Source: Pikeienuella litoralis (GTDB lineage: Bacteria > Pseudomonadota > Alphaproteobacteria > Rhodobacterales > Rhodobacteraceae). From it: a DNA stretch of 64,000 bases. This document shows, one piece after another, positions 1 through 8,958 of the stretch; within the stretch, counting starts at the first letter, position 1; every line of letters starts with the position of its first letter. Location: NCBI RefSeq assembly GCF_037646705.1, contig NZ_JBBHER010000005.1:310001-374000 (forward strand). The letters are read 5' to 3'. The position numbers and the translations under genes are program-made. The notes under the pieces are model-generated. The model worked only from the letters and a program-made list of their open reading frames with translations. It did no database searches and had not been told where the DNA came from.

Positions 1-781
1 CGCGGTTCTCGTCGCCGCCGGATTGCCGCTCGGCGTCGCGGCGGCGCTGATCGCGGCGCCGGAGCCGCGGGATTTCTCGCGCGCGCGCCTCGATTTTCGC
101 GCCGGGTTGCGGGCGGTGGCGGGAAACGGGTATTTCCGGCGGCTTCTTCTCGCCTATTTCATCAACGGGCTGGCGAATGCGCTGCCGGCGGGGTTGTTCC
201 TCTTCTTCATCAACGACCTTCTGATGGCGCCGGGCGCGGGGTGGTTGCTGCTGGTCTATTTTCTCTCAGCCATCGGATTTCTCCCGATCTGGACCTGGGC
301 GGCGCGGCGGCTGTCGAAACATCGGGCCTGGGGGCTGGCGATGATCTGGAGTTGCGTCGCCTTCGCGCCCGCGGCGCTGCTCGGCCCCGGCGACGTGTGG
401 CTGTTCACGGCGGTGTGCGTGGCGACCGGGCTCGCGCTTGGCGCCGATCTGGCGCTGCCGGCCTCGATCCAGGCGGATGTGGTCGACGCCGACACCGCCG
501 CCACGGGCGAGCAGCGGACCGGGCTCTTCTTCGCGCTCTGGTCGGTGGCGACGAAGGCCGCGCTGGCGCTCTCGGGGGGCGCGGCGCTGATCATTCTGGA
601 TCTCGCGGGGTTTCGCTCCGGGGCGGTGAACGGGGCGGGGGCGCTTTTCGCGCTGGCCGGGCTCTACGCGCTGGCCCCGGTGGCGCTGAAGCTGATCGCC
701 GTGGCGCTGATGTGGAATTTCCCGCTCGGCGACGCGGAGCAGAAGGCGCTTCGGGCGCGAATCGAGCGCGGCGCGGCCTGA
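1..781 (+). CDS. MFS sugar:cation symporter (GPH/MelB-like), 3' part
   Basis: Frame 2 is open from the window edge, so this is the C-terminal ~259 residues of a gene that begins upstream. Several hydrophobic segments alternate with short Arg/Lys-rich loops. A stretch near the middle (SIQADVVDADTAATGEQRTG, followed by LFFALWSVATK) resembles the conserved cytoplasmic loop of the glycoside-pentoside-hexuronide:cation symporter family (MelB type), in which an acidic segment precedes RxGLFF and a Lys-containing helix. It would be an inner-membrane secondary transporter; the substrate cannot be read from this part. The gene ends 17 bp before the 3' end of the convergent SDR gene. Confidence 0.8.
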   Translation, partial: AVLVAAGLPLGVAAALIAAPEPRDFSRARLDFRAGLRAVAGNGYFRRLLLAYFINGLANALPAGLFLFFINDLLMAPGAGWLLLVYFLSAIGFLPIWTWAARRLSKHRAWGLAMIWSCVAFAPAALLGPGDVWLFTAVCVATGLALGADLALPASIQADVVDADTAATGEQRTGLFFALWSVATKAALALSGGAALIILDLAGFRSGAVNGAGALFALAGLYALAPVALKLIAVALMWNFPLGDAEQKALRARIERGAA

Positions 782-797
782 GCCGGGCGCCGGCCCG

Positions 798-1586
798 CTA
801 TTTCACGGTCTCGTCCCAGCCCATGAGGCGGCGCATCACCGCGAAATACCATCGGTTCGGCAACAGCCCCAAGAGCCGGAGGATGAGCGCGAAACGGCGT
901 GGAAACACAATCTCGAAGCCCGGTTTCTTCAACCCCTCCACGATGCGGCGGCCGGCCTCCTCGGCGGTGATCGCGAAGGGCATCTCGAAATCGTTCACCG
1001 CGGTCGCGCCGGTTTTGACGAAGCCCGGATTGATCACCGAGATCCGCACATTGAGGTCGATCAGGTCGAAGGCCAGCGATTCCGCCATCGCGATGAGCCC
1101 GGCCTTGGTGGCGCTGTAGGCCGCGGCGCGCGGAAGGCCGCGGAATCCGGCGACGGAGGCGGTGAGCGCGACATGTCCCTCCCGTCGGGAGATCATGTGC
1201 TTCAGCACCGGGTCCAGCCCGTTGGCGACGCCGGCGAGGTTGACGTCGAAGATGCGCGCGGCGGCGGCGGCGTCGAATTCCTGCGCCCGCATCGGGATGT
1301 AGAGCCCGGCGTTCAGCACCGCGAGCGCGAGCGGCCCTTCGGCGGCGATCCGGCGCATGGCGGCTTCCATCCCCTCCCGGTCGGTGACATCGCAGGGGAG
1401 CGCGCGGATCAGGCCCGGCCGCTCCGCCGCCAGCGCGTCGAGCGCGGCCGCGCCGCGCGCCGTCGCCCATACGGTCCAGCCGTCGTCGGCGAGGCGCAGC
1501 GCCGCCGCGCGCCCGATCCCGGCGGAGGCCCCGGTGACCCACGCCGCCCCGTCGGCGGGGCGCATCCGCTTCGTCCAGACGCTCAC
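798..1586 (-). CDS. Short-chain dehydrogenase/reductase (SDR)
   Basis: A 262-residue classical SDR that would act on an unidentified alcohol/carbonyl pair in the cytoplasm. Visible motifs are the NAD(P)-binding TGASAGIG at residues 18-25, NAG at 92-94, catalytic Ser144, and Tyr157 and Lys161 in YSATK. Arg44 after the second beta strand mildly favours NADP. It lies 28 bp downstream of the DUF6134-like gene on the same strand, so the two probably share a transcript. Length and motif spacing are normal; substrate unknown. Confidence 0.9.
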   Translation of the reverse strand: MSVWTKRMRPADGAAWVTGASAGIGRAAALRLADDGWTVWATARGAAALDALAAERPGLIRALPCDVTDREGMEAAMRRIAAEGPLALAVLNAGLYIPMRAQEFDAAAAARIFDVNLAGVANGLDPVLKHMISRREGHVALTASVAGFRGLPRAAAYSATKAGLIAMAESLAFDLIDLNVRISVINPGFVKTGATAVNDFEMPFAITAEEAGRRIVEGLKKPGFEIVFPRRFALILRLLGLLPNRWYFAVMRRLMGWDETVK

Positions 1587-1614
1587 GCCGGGCCGGTCAG
1601 GGTGGGGCGGCCGG

Positions 1615-2304
1615 TCAAAGCGACGCCGCCCAGAGCGGCGCGAAAGCCGGCCCCATCGCGTCGGGGATATACTGCGCCGGCTCGCCGCCGGCGTCGAACT
1701 CGACCGAGACCCATTCCTCGTTCGCGTAGTGGAGGGTGATGTCGAGGTTTTCTCCGGTCACGGTCCATCGCTGGGTGGCGATCCGGCCGAAAGGCGCGTC
1801 GACGCCGCCATCGGCGATGCGCGCGGCCGTCACGGCGATCGGAACGCCGGTCTGGCTGTTGATCCAGAGCTTTCGCTTCAGGAAGGCGGGGGTCCAGTAG
1901 GTGGTGGAGGCGGCGTCGCCCGCCACCGCGCCCTGATGGGCGGAGCCGTCGATCTCCAGCATGTCGCCGGCCGGTTTCACCCTTGCGTAGTCCTGATCGC
2001 CGTCGTCGTTGGTGGCGCTGTCCATCCGCAGCAGGCGGCCGCCCGCCCAGGTCTCGCGGTTCGCCATCTCGTAGCGATAGGCGGTGATTCCCAGCACCTT
2101 GATCTTCATCTCGATATCGATCGCGACCTGCACGCGGCCGTCCGCGTCCAGCCGGACGTCATGGGTGTGGGAGCCGACGACGGCGCCGCCGCGAAGAATC
2201 GTGTAGCGGCGCGCGCCGCCGGCGGTCTCGCCCGCGGCGAATGCGGCGGGCGCCGCCAGCCCGGCGCCGACGCCGGCGATCAGAGCGCGTCGTGAAATGG
2301 TCAT
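1615..2304 (-). CDS. Exported DUF6134-like protein
   Basis: A 229-residue protein. The start at 2304 was chosen because it gives a signal peptide with a twin-arginine-like SRRALIAG followed by a hydrophobic run ending AFAAGE; the frame stays open to 2469 but that extension is low-complexity. The mature part is beta-rich with paired Trp/Tyr residues (KVLGITAYRYEMANRETW, LWINSQTGVPIAVT) as in DUF6134 proteins, a periplasmic family of unknown function. It is upstream of and in line with the SDR gene. Family assignment is from memory of sequence style, so moderate. Confidence 0.65.
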   Translation of the reverse strand: MTISRRALIAGVGAGLAAPAAFAAGETAGGARRYTILRGGAVVGSHTHDVRLDADGRVQVAIDIEMKIKVLGITAYRYEMANRETWAGGRLLRMDSATNDDGDQDYARVKPAGDMLEIDGSAHQGAVAGDAASTTYWTPAFLKRKLWINSQTGVPIAVTAARIADGGVDAPFGRIATQRWTVTGENLDITLHYANEEWVSVEFDAGGEPAQYIPDAMGPAFAPLWAASL

Positions 2305-2489
2305 GCCGGCACCCTCAAGCGAAAGATTCGGAGCGTCCACGTTATAGCGGTAAAAAGCGCGCGCGTCGCCCGGAGGCGCGCGGCGGAGCGCGGCCCCTCT
2401 CTCGCGCGCGTGTTCGGGCCAACCTTGCGCCGCCGGGCGCGCGCGGCGTAACACCGTCGAAGGTTCCAAACGGCGGAGGTGTCCACACC

Positions 2490-3539
2490 ATGAAAATATC
2501 TGAGAGCATGCCGGATGCGATCGGCGACACGCCCATGATCCGTCTCCGCCGGGCGTCCGAGGAGACCGGCTGCGAGATCCTGGCCAAGGCCGAGTTCATG
2601 AATCCCGGCCAATCGGTGAAGGATCGCGCGGCGCTCTCGATCATTCGCCATGCGGTCGCGGCGGGCGATCTCCGGCCCGGCGGCGTGATCGTCGAAGGAA
2701 CGGCGGGCAACACCGGCATCGGGCTCGCGCTCGTCGGCGCGGCGATGGGGTTCCGCACCGTCATCGTCATCCCCGAGACGCAGACCCGGGAAAAGAAGGA
2801 CATGATCCGCCTCGCGGGCGCGGATCTGGTCGAGGTTCCGGCCAAACCCTATCGCAATCCGAACAACTTCGTCCGCTATTCGGGCCGCCTCGCCGCGGCG
2901 CTGAACAAGACCGAGCCGAACGGCGCGATCTGGGCGAACCAGTTCGACAACACGGCGAACCGGCAGGCGCATATCGACGGCACCGGCCCGGAGATCTGGG
3001 AGCAGACCGGCGGAAAGATCGACGGGTTCATCTGCGCGGTCGGCTCCGGCGGCACGCTGGCCGGCGTCGCGGAGGCGCTGCGCGCGAAACGCGCCGACAT
3101 CAAGATCGGGCTCGCCGATCCGATGGGCGCGGCGCTCTATAATTATTACAAGCACGGAGAATTGAAGGCCGAGGGCTCCTCCGTCACCGAAGGGATCGGG
3201 CAGGGCCGGATCACCGCGAATCTCGAAGGGCTGAAGGTCGACATGCCGTTCCAGATCCCCGATGACGAGGCGATCCCGCTCGCGTTTCGTCTCCTCGGGG
3301 AAGAGGGGCTCTGCGTGGGCGGCTCCTCGGGCGTCAATGTCGCCGGAGCGATCCGCATGGCGCGGGAGATGGGGCCGGGGCACACCATCGTCACGGTGCT
3401 CTGCGACTATGGCACGCGGTATCAGTCGCAACTTTTCAATCCGGAGTTTCTGGCGTCGAAGAACCTGCCGCTTCCGGGGTTCATGACGCGGGCGCCGACG
3501 AACCTGCCGGAGGTCTTTGAAAAGGTCGATGAAACCTGA
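2490..3539 (+). CDS. cysK: Cysteine synthase A (O-acetylserine sulfhydrylase)
   Basis: A PLP enzyme making L-cysteine from O-acetylserine and sulfide. The start at 2490 follows a GGAGGT ribosome-binding site at 2475-2480 and gives 349 residues, somewhat longer than the ~310-320 of short CysK forms because of a C-terminal extension. The PLP lysine is in the NPGQSVKDRA segment; the substrate loop reads GTAGNTGIG where many CysK proteins have TSGNTG. A glycine-rich phosphate-binding loop (AVGSGGTLAG) is present. Its partner cysE lies at 46922 in this window. The 3' end overlaps the following channel gene by 11 bp, suggesting a shared transcript. Confidence 0.92.
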   Translation: MKISESMPDAIGDTPMIRLRRASEETGCEILAKAEFMNPGQSVKDRAALSIIRHAVAAGDLRPGGVIVEGTAGNTGIGLALVGAAMGFRTVIVIPETQTREKKDMIRLAGADLVEVPAKPYRNPNNFVRYSGRLAAALNKTEPNGAIWANQFDNTANRQAHIDGTGPEIWEQTGGKIDGFICAVGSGGTLAGVAEALRAKRADIKIGLADPMGAALYNYYKHGELKAEGSSVTEGIGQGRITANLEGLKVDMPFQIPDDEAIPLAFRLLGEEGLCVGGSSGVNVAGAIRMAREMGPGHTIVTVLCDYGTRYQSQLFNPEFLASKNLPLPGFMTRAPTNLPEVFEKVDET

Positions 3540-6006
3540 TCTCCGCTCTTGGGCCGGAAGGAGCGGCGCGGCTCTCGTCGCGGCTCTCCTTCTGGCGCTG
3601 ACCGTTCTCATCGGCCCGGCGCAGGCCCAACAGCCATCCGTCGATTTCCTGTCCTCCATCCAGAAGATGGAGGAGATGAATCGCGCGGATTTCTGGAGCG
3701 TGTGGGACGAACAGGCCGCGCGCGCGGAGGAGGTCATCAACGCCGACGCCGGAACGCCGGAGCTGTTCGCGGCGGTTCGCGCCGACCTCGATGGGCAGAA
3801 AGTCAGGGCGAAGGCCATTTCCGACGCGGTGGCGGCGGAGCTCGCGCGGCTGACGAAGGAGCTGGACGCGCTCGGCCCGACGCCGGAGGAAGGCTTCGCG
3901 GAAGTTGCCGACGTCAAGGAATTGCGGGGCGAGCTGACGCAACGGATCGCCGAGGCGCGGGCGCTGCAAAGCCGCGCGGAGCGGACGATCGTGCGGGCCG
4001 ACGCGCTTCTGCCGGCGCTGGCGCGGGTCGCGCAGCGCCGCTTCATCAAACGCCTGACGACGCTGGGCGCCAGCCCGGCGAATCCGCCCAATTGGCTGCG
4101 CACGGTCGAAGCGGCGCAGAAGATCTTCCGGCGGATACAGGGCGAGATCGCCCGTGTGTTCGACGACCCGGCCGGACGCGCCCGGCTCCGCGAAAGCGCG
4201 CCGATCACGGCGATCGCGTTTCTTTTCGCCGCCTTCATCGGCATCGGGGCGCGAGGCCTGATCCTTCCGCTGGTGCGGCGCATCTCGACGGGCGACGGGG
4301 GAGGGCGGGCGCGTAGGCTGGCGATCAGCGTCAGCACTTCGGTGATGCGCCTGACGGCGCTTCTTCTCGTCACCGTGGCGGTGTTGGTCGGGATCCAGTC
4401 GCTGGATGCGTTCGGCGCCGTGGGCGAGGCGTTCCTCTCGGGCCTCGCCTCCGGCCTCGGGCAGCTCATTCTGGTCTTCACCCTCGGCGCCGCGTTCTTC
4501 TCGCCGGCCTCGCCGCAGATGCGGGTCTCGTCGCTTGACGATCAGGCGGCGCTCCGCGGGTTCAGGGCGTCGCTCTTCGTCGGGGCGGCGCTGCTGCTGG
4601 ACGGGGTGGCGACGGGGCTGAGGGACGTCGTCACCTTTCCGAACGCGGCGAGCGTGGTGGTCACGTTCGTGACGATCCTGATCGGCGCCTTCGGGCTCTG
4701 GCGTCTGGCGTTCTTCTCCGTGCGGCCGGCGGCGGCGGGGGACGCCGCCGGCGCCGCGTATCAGTGTCTGCTGGCGCTCCGGCGCACCATGGTCGGCGTT
4801 GCGGTGGCGGCGCCGCTTCTCGCGCTGATCGGGTATGATTTCGCGGCCCGGTTTCTGTTCTTTCCGTTTGTCCGCTCGCTCATCCTTATCGCCGCCGGCT
4901 ATCTGATCTTCTATGTCGTCAGCGCGGCCGTGGACATCCGCATCGCCGACCGGGCGGAGAGGGACGGCGCGGCGGCGCCGCAAGCCGAGGACGCCGACGG
5001 CGAGCCCGCGCCGACCGGGCAGCGCTTGCGGCTGCTGCCGATCTTCACCGGATTCCTGCTGATCTGCGCCGGGGCGCCGATCCTCGCGATGATCTGGGGC
5101 GCGAGCGTCGCCGATCTTCAGGCCGCGTATCGCGCGCTCTCGGACGGGTTGGTGATCGGCGAGATGGTGTTCTCGCCCGTCGACTTCTTCGTGTTCGCGC
5201 TGTTTTTCGCGGTCGGCTACATGCTGACGCGCTCGGTGCAGAAGGTTCTGAAATCCTCGATCCTGCCCAAGGCCGGCGTCTCCGAAGGGGGCGCGGCGGC
5301 GATCGTTTCGGGGTTCGGCTATCTGGGCGTGTTCGTCGCCGTGGTGGTCGCGGTCTCGGCGGCCGGCATCGATCTTTCGAGCCTCGCGCTCGTCATCGGC
5401 GCGCTTTCGGTCGGGGTCGGGCTCGGGCTTCAGAACATCGTCAACAATTTCGTCTCCGGCATCGTGCTTCTGATCGAGCGGCCTCTGAAGCCCGGAGACT
5501 GGATCGAGGTCGGCGGGATCCACGGCAATGTCCGCAAGGTGAACGTGCGCTCGACCGAGATCGAGACCTTCGACCGCTCCAGCTACATCATTCCGAATTC
5601 CGACCTGATCTCGGGCCCGGTGACCAACTACACCCTTTCCGACACCATCGGCCGGGTGATCGTTCCGGTGCATGTCGGCTATGGCGTCGATACGCGGCGG
5701 GTCGAGCGGATCCTGCTCGAAATCGGCCGCGCCCATTCGATGGTCATGTTGAACCCGGCGCCGATCGTCTATTTCATGAAGTTCGGAGAGAGCGCGCTCG
5801 AGTTCGAACTGCGGGTGATCATCCGCAACGTGAACTGGATCTTCGCCGTGAGGAGCGAGTTGAACCACGATATCGCGGAGCGGTTCCGCAAGGAGGGGAT
5901 CGCCATTCCCGTGCCGCAGCGCGATCTCCACATTCGCAGCATGGACCCGCCCTCGGGAAGGGCGGCCGAGCCGGGCGGCGATCCGCCGCCGACAATCGAG
6001 GAGTAG
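3529..6006 (+). CDS. Large MscS-family mechanosensitive channel with DUF3772-like N-terminus
   Basis: An 825-residue inner-membrane protein. The ATG at 3529 overlaps the end of cysK and precedes a signal peptide (hydrophobic run ending IGPAQAQQ). An exported helical region of about 170 residues looks like the DUF3772 domain of large MscS proteins. Many membrane segments follow, and then a canonical MscS module: a pore-lining glycine-rich helix (VIGALSVGVGLGLQNIVNN) at about residue 630, then the beta domain (LIERPLKPGDWIEVGGIHG) and a C-terminal alpha/beta domain. Such proteins open on membrane tension and release solutes at hypo-osmotic shock. alaX begins 3 bp after its stop. Confidence 0.9.
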   Translation: MKPDLRSWAGRSGAALVAALLLALTVLIGPAQAQQPSVDFLSSIQKMEEMNRADFWSVWDEQAARAEEVINADAGTPELFAAVRADLDGQKVRAKAISDAVAAELARLTKELDALGPTPEEGFAEVADVKELRGELTQRIAEARALQSRAERTIVRADALLPALARVAQRRFIKRLTTLGASPANPPNWLRTVEAAQKIFRRIQGEIARVFDDPAGRARLRESAPITAIAFLFAAFIGIGARGLILPLVRRISTGDGGGRARRLAISVSTSVMRLTALLLVTVAVLVGIQSLDAFGAVGEAFLSGLASGLGQLILVFTLGAAFFSPASPQMRVSSLDDQAALRGFRASLFVGAALLLDGVATGLRDVVTFPNAASVVVTFVTILIGAFGLWRLAFFSVRPAAAGDAAGAAYQCLLALRRTMVGVAVAAPLLALIGYDFAARFLFFPFVRSLILIAAGYLIFYVVSAAVDIRIADRAERDGAAAPQAEDADGEPAPTGQRLRLLPIFTGFLLICAGAPILAMIWGASVADLQAAYRALSDGLVIGEMVFSPVDFFVFALFFAVGYMLTRSVQKVLKSSILPKAGVSEGGAAAIVSGFGYLGVFVAVVVAVSAAGIDLSSLALVIGALSVGVGLGLQNIVNNFVSGIVLLIERPLKPGDWIEVGGIHGNVRKVNVRSTEIETFDRSSYIIPNSDLISGPVTNYTLSDTIGRVIVPVHVGYGVDTRRVERILLEIGRAHSMVMLNPAPIVYFMKFGESALEFELRVIIRNVNWIFAVRSELNHDIAERFRKEGIAIPVPQRDLHIRSMDPPSGRAAEPGGDPPPTIEE

Positions 6007-6009
6007 AAG

Positions 6010-6729
6010 ATGACCGAACCCCTGTTCCGCGAGGACGCCTATCTCGCCTCATGCGACGCGACGGTGACGGCGGTCACCCCGGAGGGCGGGATCGTCCTCG
6101 ACCGGACGGTTTTTTATCCGACCGGCGGCGGCCAGCCGGGCGATGGCGGCGTGATCCGGGCCGGCGACCGGGCGATTCCAGTGCAGACGGCGGTGAAGGG
6201 CGAGGCGGGCGCCATCGTGCATATTCCGGCCAAGGCGGCCCCGGCGCCGGAGATCGGCGAGACGGTGGTGGCGGAGATCGACGCCGCGCGGCGCGACGTC
6301 TATCGGCGCGTCCACACCTGCCTTCATCTTCTGTCGGTGGTGATCCCGCTCCCGGTGACGGGCGGTCAGATCAGCGATGGAAAAGGGCGGCTCGATTTCG
6401 ATATGCCCGACGCGCCGGAGGACAAGGGCGCCATCGAGGAGCGGCTCAACGCGCTGATTTCGCGCGACCTGACCGTGTCGGAGGAATGGATTTCGGATGC
6501 GGAGCTCGAAGCGAATCCGAACCTGGTGAAAACGCTGAGGGTGAAGCCGCCGATGGGCGCGGGCCGGGTTCGGCTGGTCCGCATCGGCGATGGCGCGGAG
6601 ACCGTCGATCTCCAGCCCTGCGGCGGCACCCATGTCCGGCGGACCGGAGAGATCGGGCGCGTCAGGATCGGCAAGGTCGAGAAGAAGGGGAAACAGAACC
6701 GCCGGGTCTACGTTCATCTGGAGGAGTGA
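6010..6729 (+). CDS. AlaX-type alanyl-tRNA trans-editing protein
   Basis: A 239-residue free-standing homologue of the editing domain of alanyl-tRNA synthetase, which hydrolyses Ser-tRNA(Ala) (and Gly-tRNA(Ala)). The N-terminal barrel carries FYPTGGGQPGDGG at 35-47. The zinc site is complete: His102 and His106 in HTCLH, then Cys204 and His208 in CGGTHV. Length fits the AlaX-M class, which has the N-terminal barrel but no long C-terminal domain. It starts 3 bp after the MscS gene, the last of a three-gene run on this strand. Confidence 0.93.
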   Translation: MTEPLFREDAYLASCDATVTAVTPEGGIVLDRTVFYPTGGGQPGDGGVIRAGDRAIPVQTAVKGEAGAIVHIPAKAAPAPEIGETVVAEIDAARRDVYRRVHTCLHLLSVVIPLPVTGGQISDGKGRLDFDMPDAPEDKGAIEERLNALISRDLTVSEEWISDAELEANPNLVKTLRVKPPMGAGRVRLVRIGDGAETVDLQPCGGTHVRRTGEIGRVRIGKVEKKGKQNRRVYVHLEE

Positions 6730-6766
6730 GGCGGGGGGCCGGGCGCCGTCGCCAGAGCGCGGAGGC

Positions 6767-6793
6767 GACGATCGCGCATCCGGCGCGATCGTC
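6767..6793. terminator. Bidirectional hairpin between convergent alaX and nitrilase genes
   Basis: A perfect 11-bp stem (6767-6777 with 6783-6793) and a 5-base loop lie in the 77-bp gap where the alaX-type gene and the nitrilase-family gene converge. There is no long T tract on either side, as is common in GC-rich alphaproteobacteria. Confidence 0.6.
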
Positions 6794-6806
6794 CTTGCGC
6801 CGCGAC

Positions 6807-7700
6807 CTAACCGATCATGGAGGGCGCCGGCGGCGCGGCCGTCTCCGGCGCGTTGGCGCGGCCGGGTTTTTGCAGCGGGCCGAGCGAATCGAGATAGCTG
6901 CGGTCGAAGCCTTCGCGGTAGACGCTGAAATCGGCCTTGCCGTCGCGGAAGCTTTTCAGCGGCTGGCCCATGTTGCGCAGGCCCCGCTCGCGCTGGCGGC
7001 GCACGACGCTGAAGTCGATCTCGACCGGGATCAGCTCCTCCCCGACATCGCCCTTGTGGAGGATCTGCCCGGACGGATCGATCACCATCGAATAGCCGTT
7101 GCCGCCGGCGCCGAGCCCGTTGATGCTGAAGACATAGGACTGGAACATCGCCGCGGAGGCCTGCGCGATGACGAGGTCGGCCGGGCGGTCGATGAAATTG
7201 GCCAGAACCGGGTTGAGGATCACCTCGGCGCCCATCGCGGTCAGCGTCCGCGTCACCTCCGGAAACCAGAGATCGTAGCAGATCGCGAGGCCGAACCGGC
7301 CGACGCCCGGCACGTCGAAAACGCAGAACTCCGTCCCCGGCGTCACATCGTGCTCATAGGGGGTGAAGGGGAACATCTTGCTGTAGCGCGCGACGATCTC
7401 GCCCGCGGGATTGATCACCGGGGCCACGTTGTGGATCAGCGCGCCCCGCCGCTCGAACAGCGAGCCCGGAACCAGCCAGATGCCATGCGCCCGCGCCATC
7501 TCCTGAAACGCGGTCTCGAATTCGCCGCCCGCCGGCTGCGCCAGATGCGCCGCCGGCCCGTGCGCGGCGAGCTCGCTGAACACGACCATCTCCACCCAGG
7601 GGTAGACATGCATCAGGACGTCGAGGCGGCGGCGCATGGCCGCGATGTTGCTTTCCATGCCGATGGGCATCTGAACCCCGGCGACGGCGAAATGAGTCAT
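6807..7700 (-). CDS. Carbon-nitrogen hydrolase (nitrilase superfamily amidase)
   Basis: A 297-residue cytoplasmic amidase-type enzyme with the full Glu-Lys-Cys triad: Glu43 in FSELAAHG, Lys108 in RYSKMFPF, and Cys141 in ICYDLWFPE. Members cleave linear amides or carbamoyl groups; the substrate is unknown. The start at 7700 gives an ATGA overlap with the stop of the upstream C45-type gene, indicating translational coupling, so the two hydrolases are probably made in fixed ratio and act on related molecules. The last ~25 residues are a Pro/Ala-rich tail of no evident function. Confidence 0.9.
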   Translation of the reverse strand: MTHFAVAGVQMPIGMESNIAAMRRRLDVLMHVYPWVEMVVFSELAAHGPAAHLAQPAGGEFETAFQEMARAHGIWLVPGSLFERRGALIHNVAPVINPAGEIVARYSKMFPFTPYEHDVTPGTEFCVFDVPGVGRFGLAICYDLWFPEVTRTLTAMGAEVILNPVLANFIDRPADLVIAQASAAMFQSYVFSINGLGAGGNGYSMVIDPSGQILHKGDVGEELIPVEIDFSVVRRQRERGLRNMGQPLKSFRDGKADFSVYREGFDRSYLDSLGPLQKPGRANAPETAAPPAPSMIG

Positions 7701-8788
7701 AGGGAATCTCCGTGAACGGCTGAATGGCGCCTCGGCGCCGCGGCGGCGCCGGCGGCCTGGCGCTGATGGATGGGCGGGCGCCCGGTTTTCCGTGAGCGGA
7801 GGGCCTTGGAGCCGCGGGCGGAATAGGCGATGGCGATCTCGGCCGGCTCGAACGCGTCGAGCCGCCAGCGGAGCGTCGTCCCGTCCCGCCATGAGAGCGC
7901 GGCCTCGCCGGAGGCCGGGCGGTAGGCGGCGGTGTAGACGGTGCCGAACGCCATGTCGTAATTGGTGGAGAAGAGCGGCGGGCGGAGAAAGTCTTCGACG
8001 GCGGCGCCGCCGCCGATTTCAACGGCCGCCATCTCCTCCAGATGGCGCTCACGCTCCAGCGTATGCGACATCCGGCCATGCCCCGGCATCTCGACGCCGA
8101 GCTGGTGGTTGGTCGCGCCGCGCCGGTCGGAGACGATCGCGGGCCGGTCGGGGGCGATGAACACCGTCTTCCACGCGCCGGCGCGGTCGGCGACGGTGAT
8201 GTTGTAGGACATGTGGGAGGGAACCCGGCGGAGGAGATCCACCGCATCCTGAACGTCGCGGCAAAGCTCCAGCATGTAGCGCATGATCATCGGCACGCCG
8301 AAGCCCCGGCCGACCTGCATCCGGCCGCCGAAGGCCAGCGACGCCGCGAGCCCGGCGTCGTTGACGCCGTCGGCGAGCCCGGAGAGCCCGTCGACCATGC
8401 CCATCACCCGGCGCCCGCGCCAGGCGGTGTGGAGCATGGTGGATTCGTTCATTTCGGGATTGAGATCGTAATTGCGGATCAGGACCGGCCCCGCATCCTC
8501 CGTCGCCACCAGCTGGCTGCACCCGACCAGATAGCGCGGCGGGTTCCAGAAGCTGAGAAACCGCGCGGCGTCGTCGTCGCCATCGACGGCGTCGACCAGC
8601 TTGCGCCAGAGCGGCGCGATCTCGGGCATGTGGCGCTTCAGCGCGCGCTCCGCCTCGTCGAGCCGCGGCGCGGCCGCGCCCTCCCGCGCCAGGAACCAGG
8701 CGCGCCATCCTGGCCAGCCGCGCGCGAACACCGCCCGCCAGGCGTCGCCCGGCGCGGTTTCGGTCAATCCGCGAAAATCGAGCTGCAT
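7697..8788 (-). CDS. C45-family autoproteolytic acyltransferase/amidohydrolase-like protein
   Basis: A 363-residue protein resembling the acyl-CoA:6-aminopenicillanic-acid acyltransferase (peptidase C45) group of N-terminal-nucleophile hydrolases. The likely nucleophile is Cys90 in YLVGCSQL, followed by the beta strand LIRNYDLNPE that is typical after the processing site. If the family rule holds, the chain self-cleaves before Cys90. Later conserved-looking pieces include DGLSGLADGVNDAGLA and PSHMSYNITVADRAG. The C-terminal ~35 residues are Arg/Ala-rich and lie just before the overlap with the nitrilase gene. Substrate unknown; such enzymes hydrolyse or transfer acyl groups on amides. The palindrome at 8876-8894 lies 88 bp upstream of its start. 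Confidence 0.82.
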   Translation of the reverse strand: MQLDFRGLTETAPGDAWRAVFARGWPGWRAWFLAREGAAAPRLDEAERALKRHMPEIAPLWRKLVDAVDGDDDAARFLSFWNPPRYLVGCSQLVATEDAGPVLIRNYDLNPEMNESTMLHTAWRGRRVMGMVDGLSGLADGVNDAGLAASLAFGGRMQVGRGFGVPMIMRYMLELCRDVQDAVDLLRRVPSHMSYNITVADRAGAWKTVFIAPDRPAIVSDRRGATNHQLGVEMPGHGRMSHTLERERHLEEMAAVEIGGGAAVEDFLRPPLFSTNYDMAFGTVYTAAYRPASGEAALSWRDGTTLRWRLDAFEPAEIAIAYSARGSKALRSRKTGRPPIHQRQAAGAAAAPRRHSAVHGDSL

Positions 8789-8870
8789 CGCCGCCTCGCC
8801 GTCCTTGCGTGTCTGAGCCGGGTCCCGGCGCGCGTTCTTCGCTCCGGTTGTCCGTTTCCGGCGCGTTCGC

Positions 8871-8900
8871 GCTCTACATCATGTGACATGATGTTGTAAA
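8871..8900 (-). promoter_or_regulatory. Putative promoter with embedded palindromic operator
   Basis: A perfect 9-1-9 palindrome, ACATCATGTGACATGATGT, occupies 8876-8894. Reading the minus strand, a TTTACA hexamer (8900-8895) and a weak TAGAGC hexamer (8876-8871) flank it with 18-bp spacing, so the palindrome would fill a promoter spacer. A bound dimeric repressor (GntR- or TetR-type, for example) would block transcription of the C45-nitrilase pair. Palindrome seen directly; promoter and repressor roles inferred. Confidence 0.6.
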
Positions 8901-8958
8901 TGGGATGCCGGCCGGGGCTGTCAAGGCGCACGCCCCGGCCGGGCGCGGCGCGCCATGC

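Noticed and set aside
3481..5931. 816-codon antisense open frame opposite the MscS gene
   Set aside because: Its translation is low-complexity and rich in Arg, Asp and His, the usual mirror of a GC-rich gene; the plus strand encodes a clear MscS channel.
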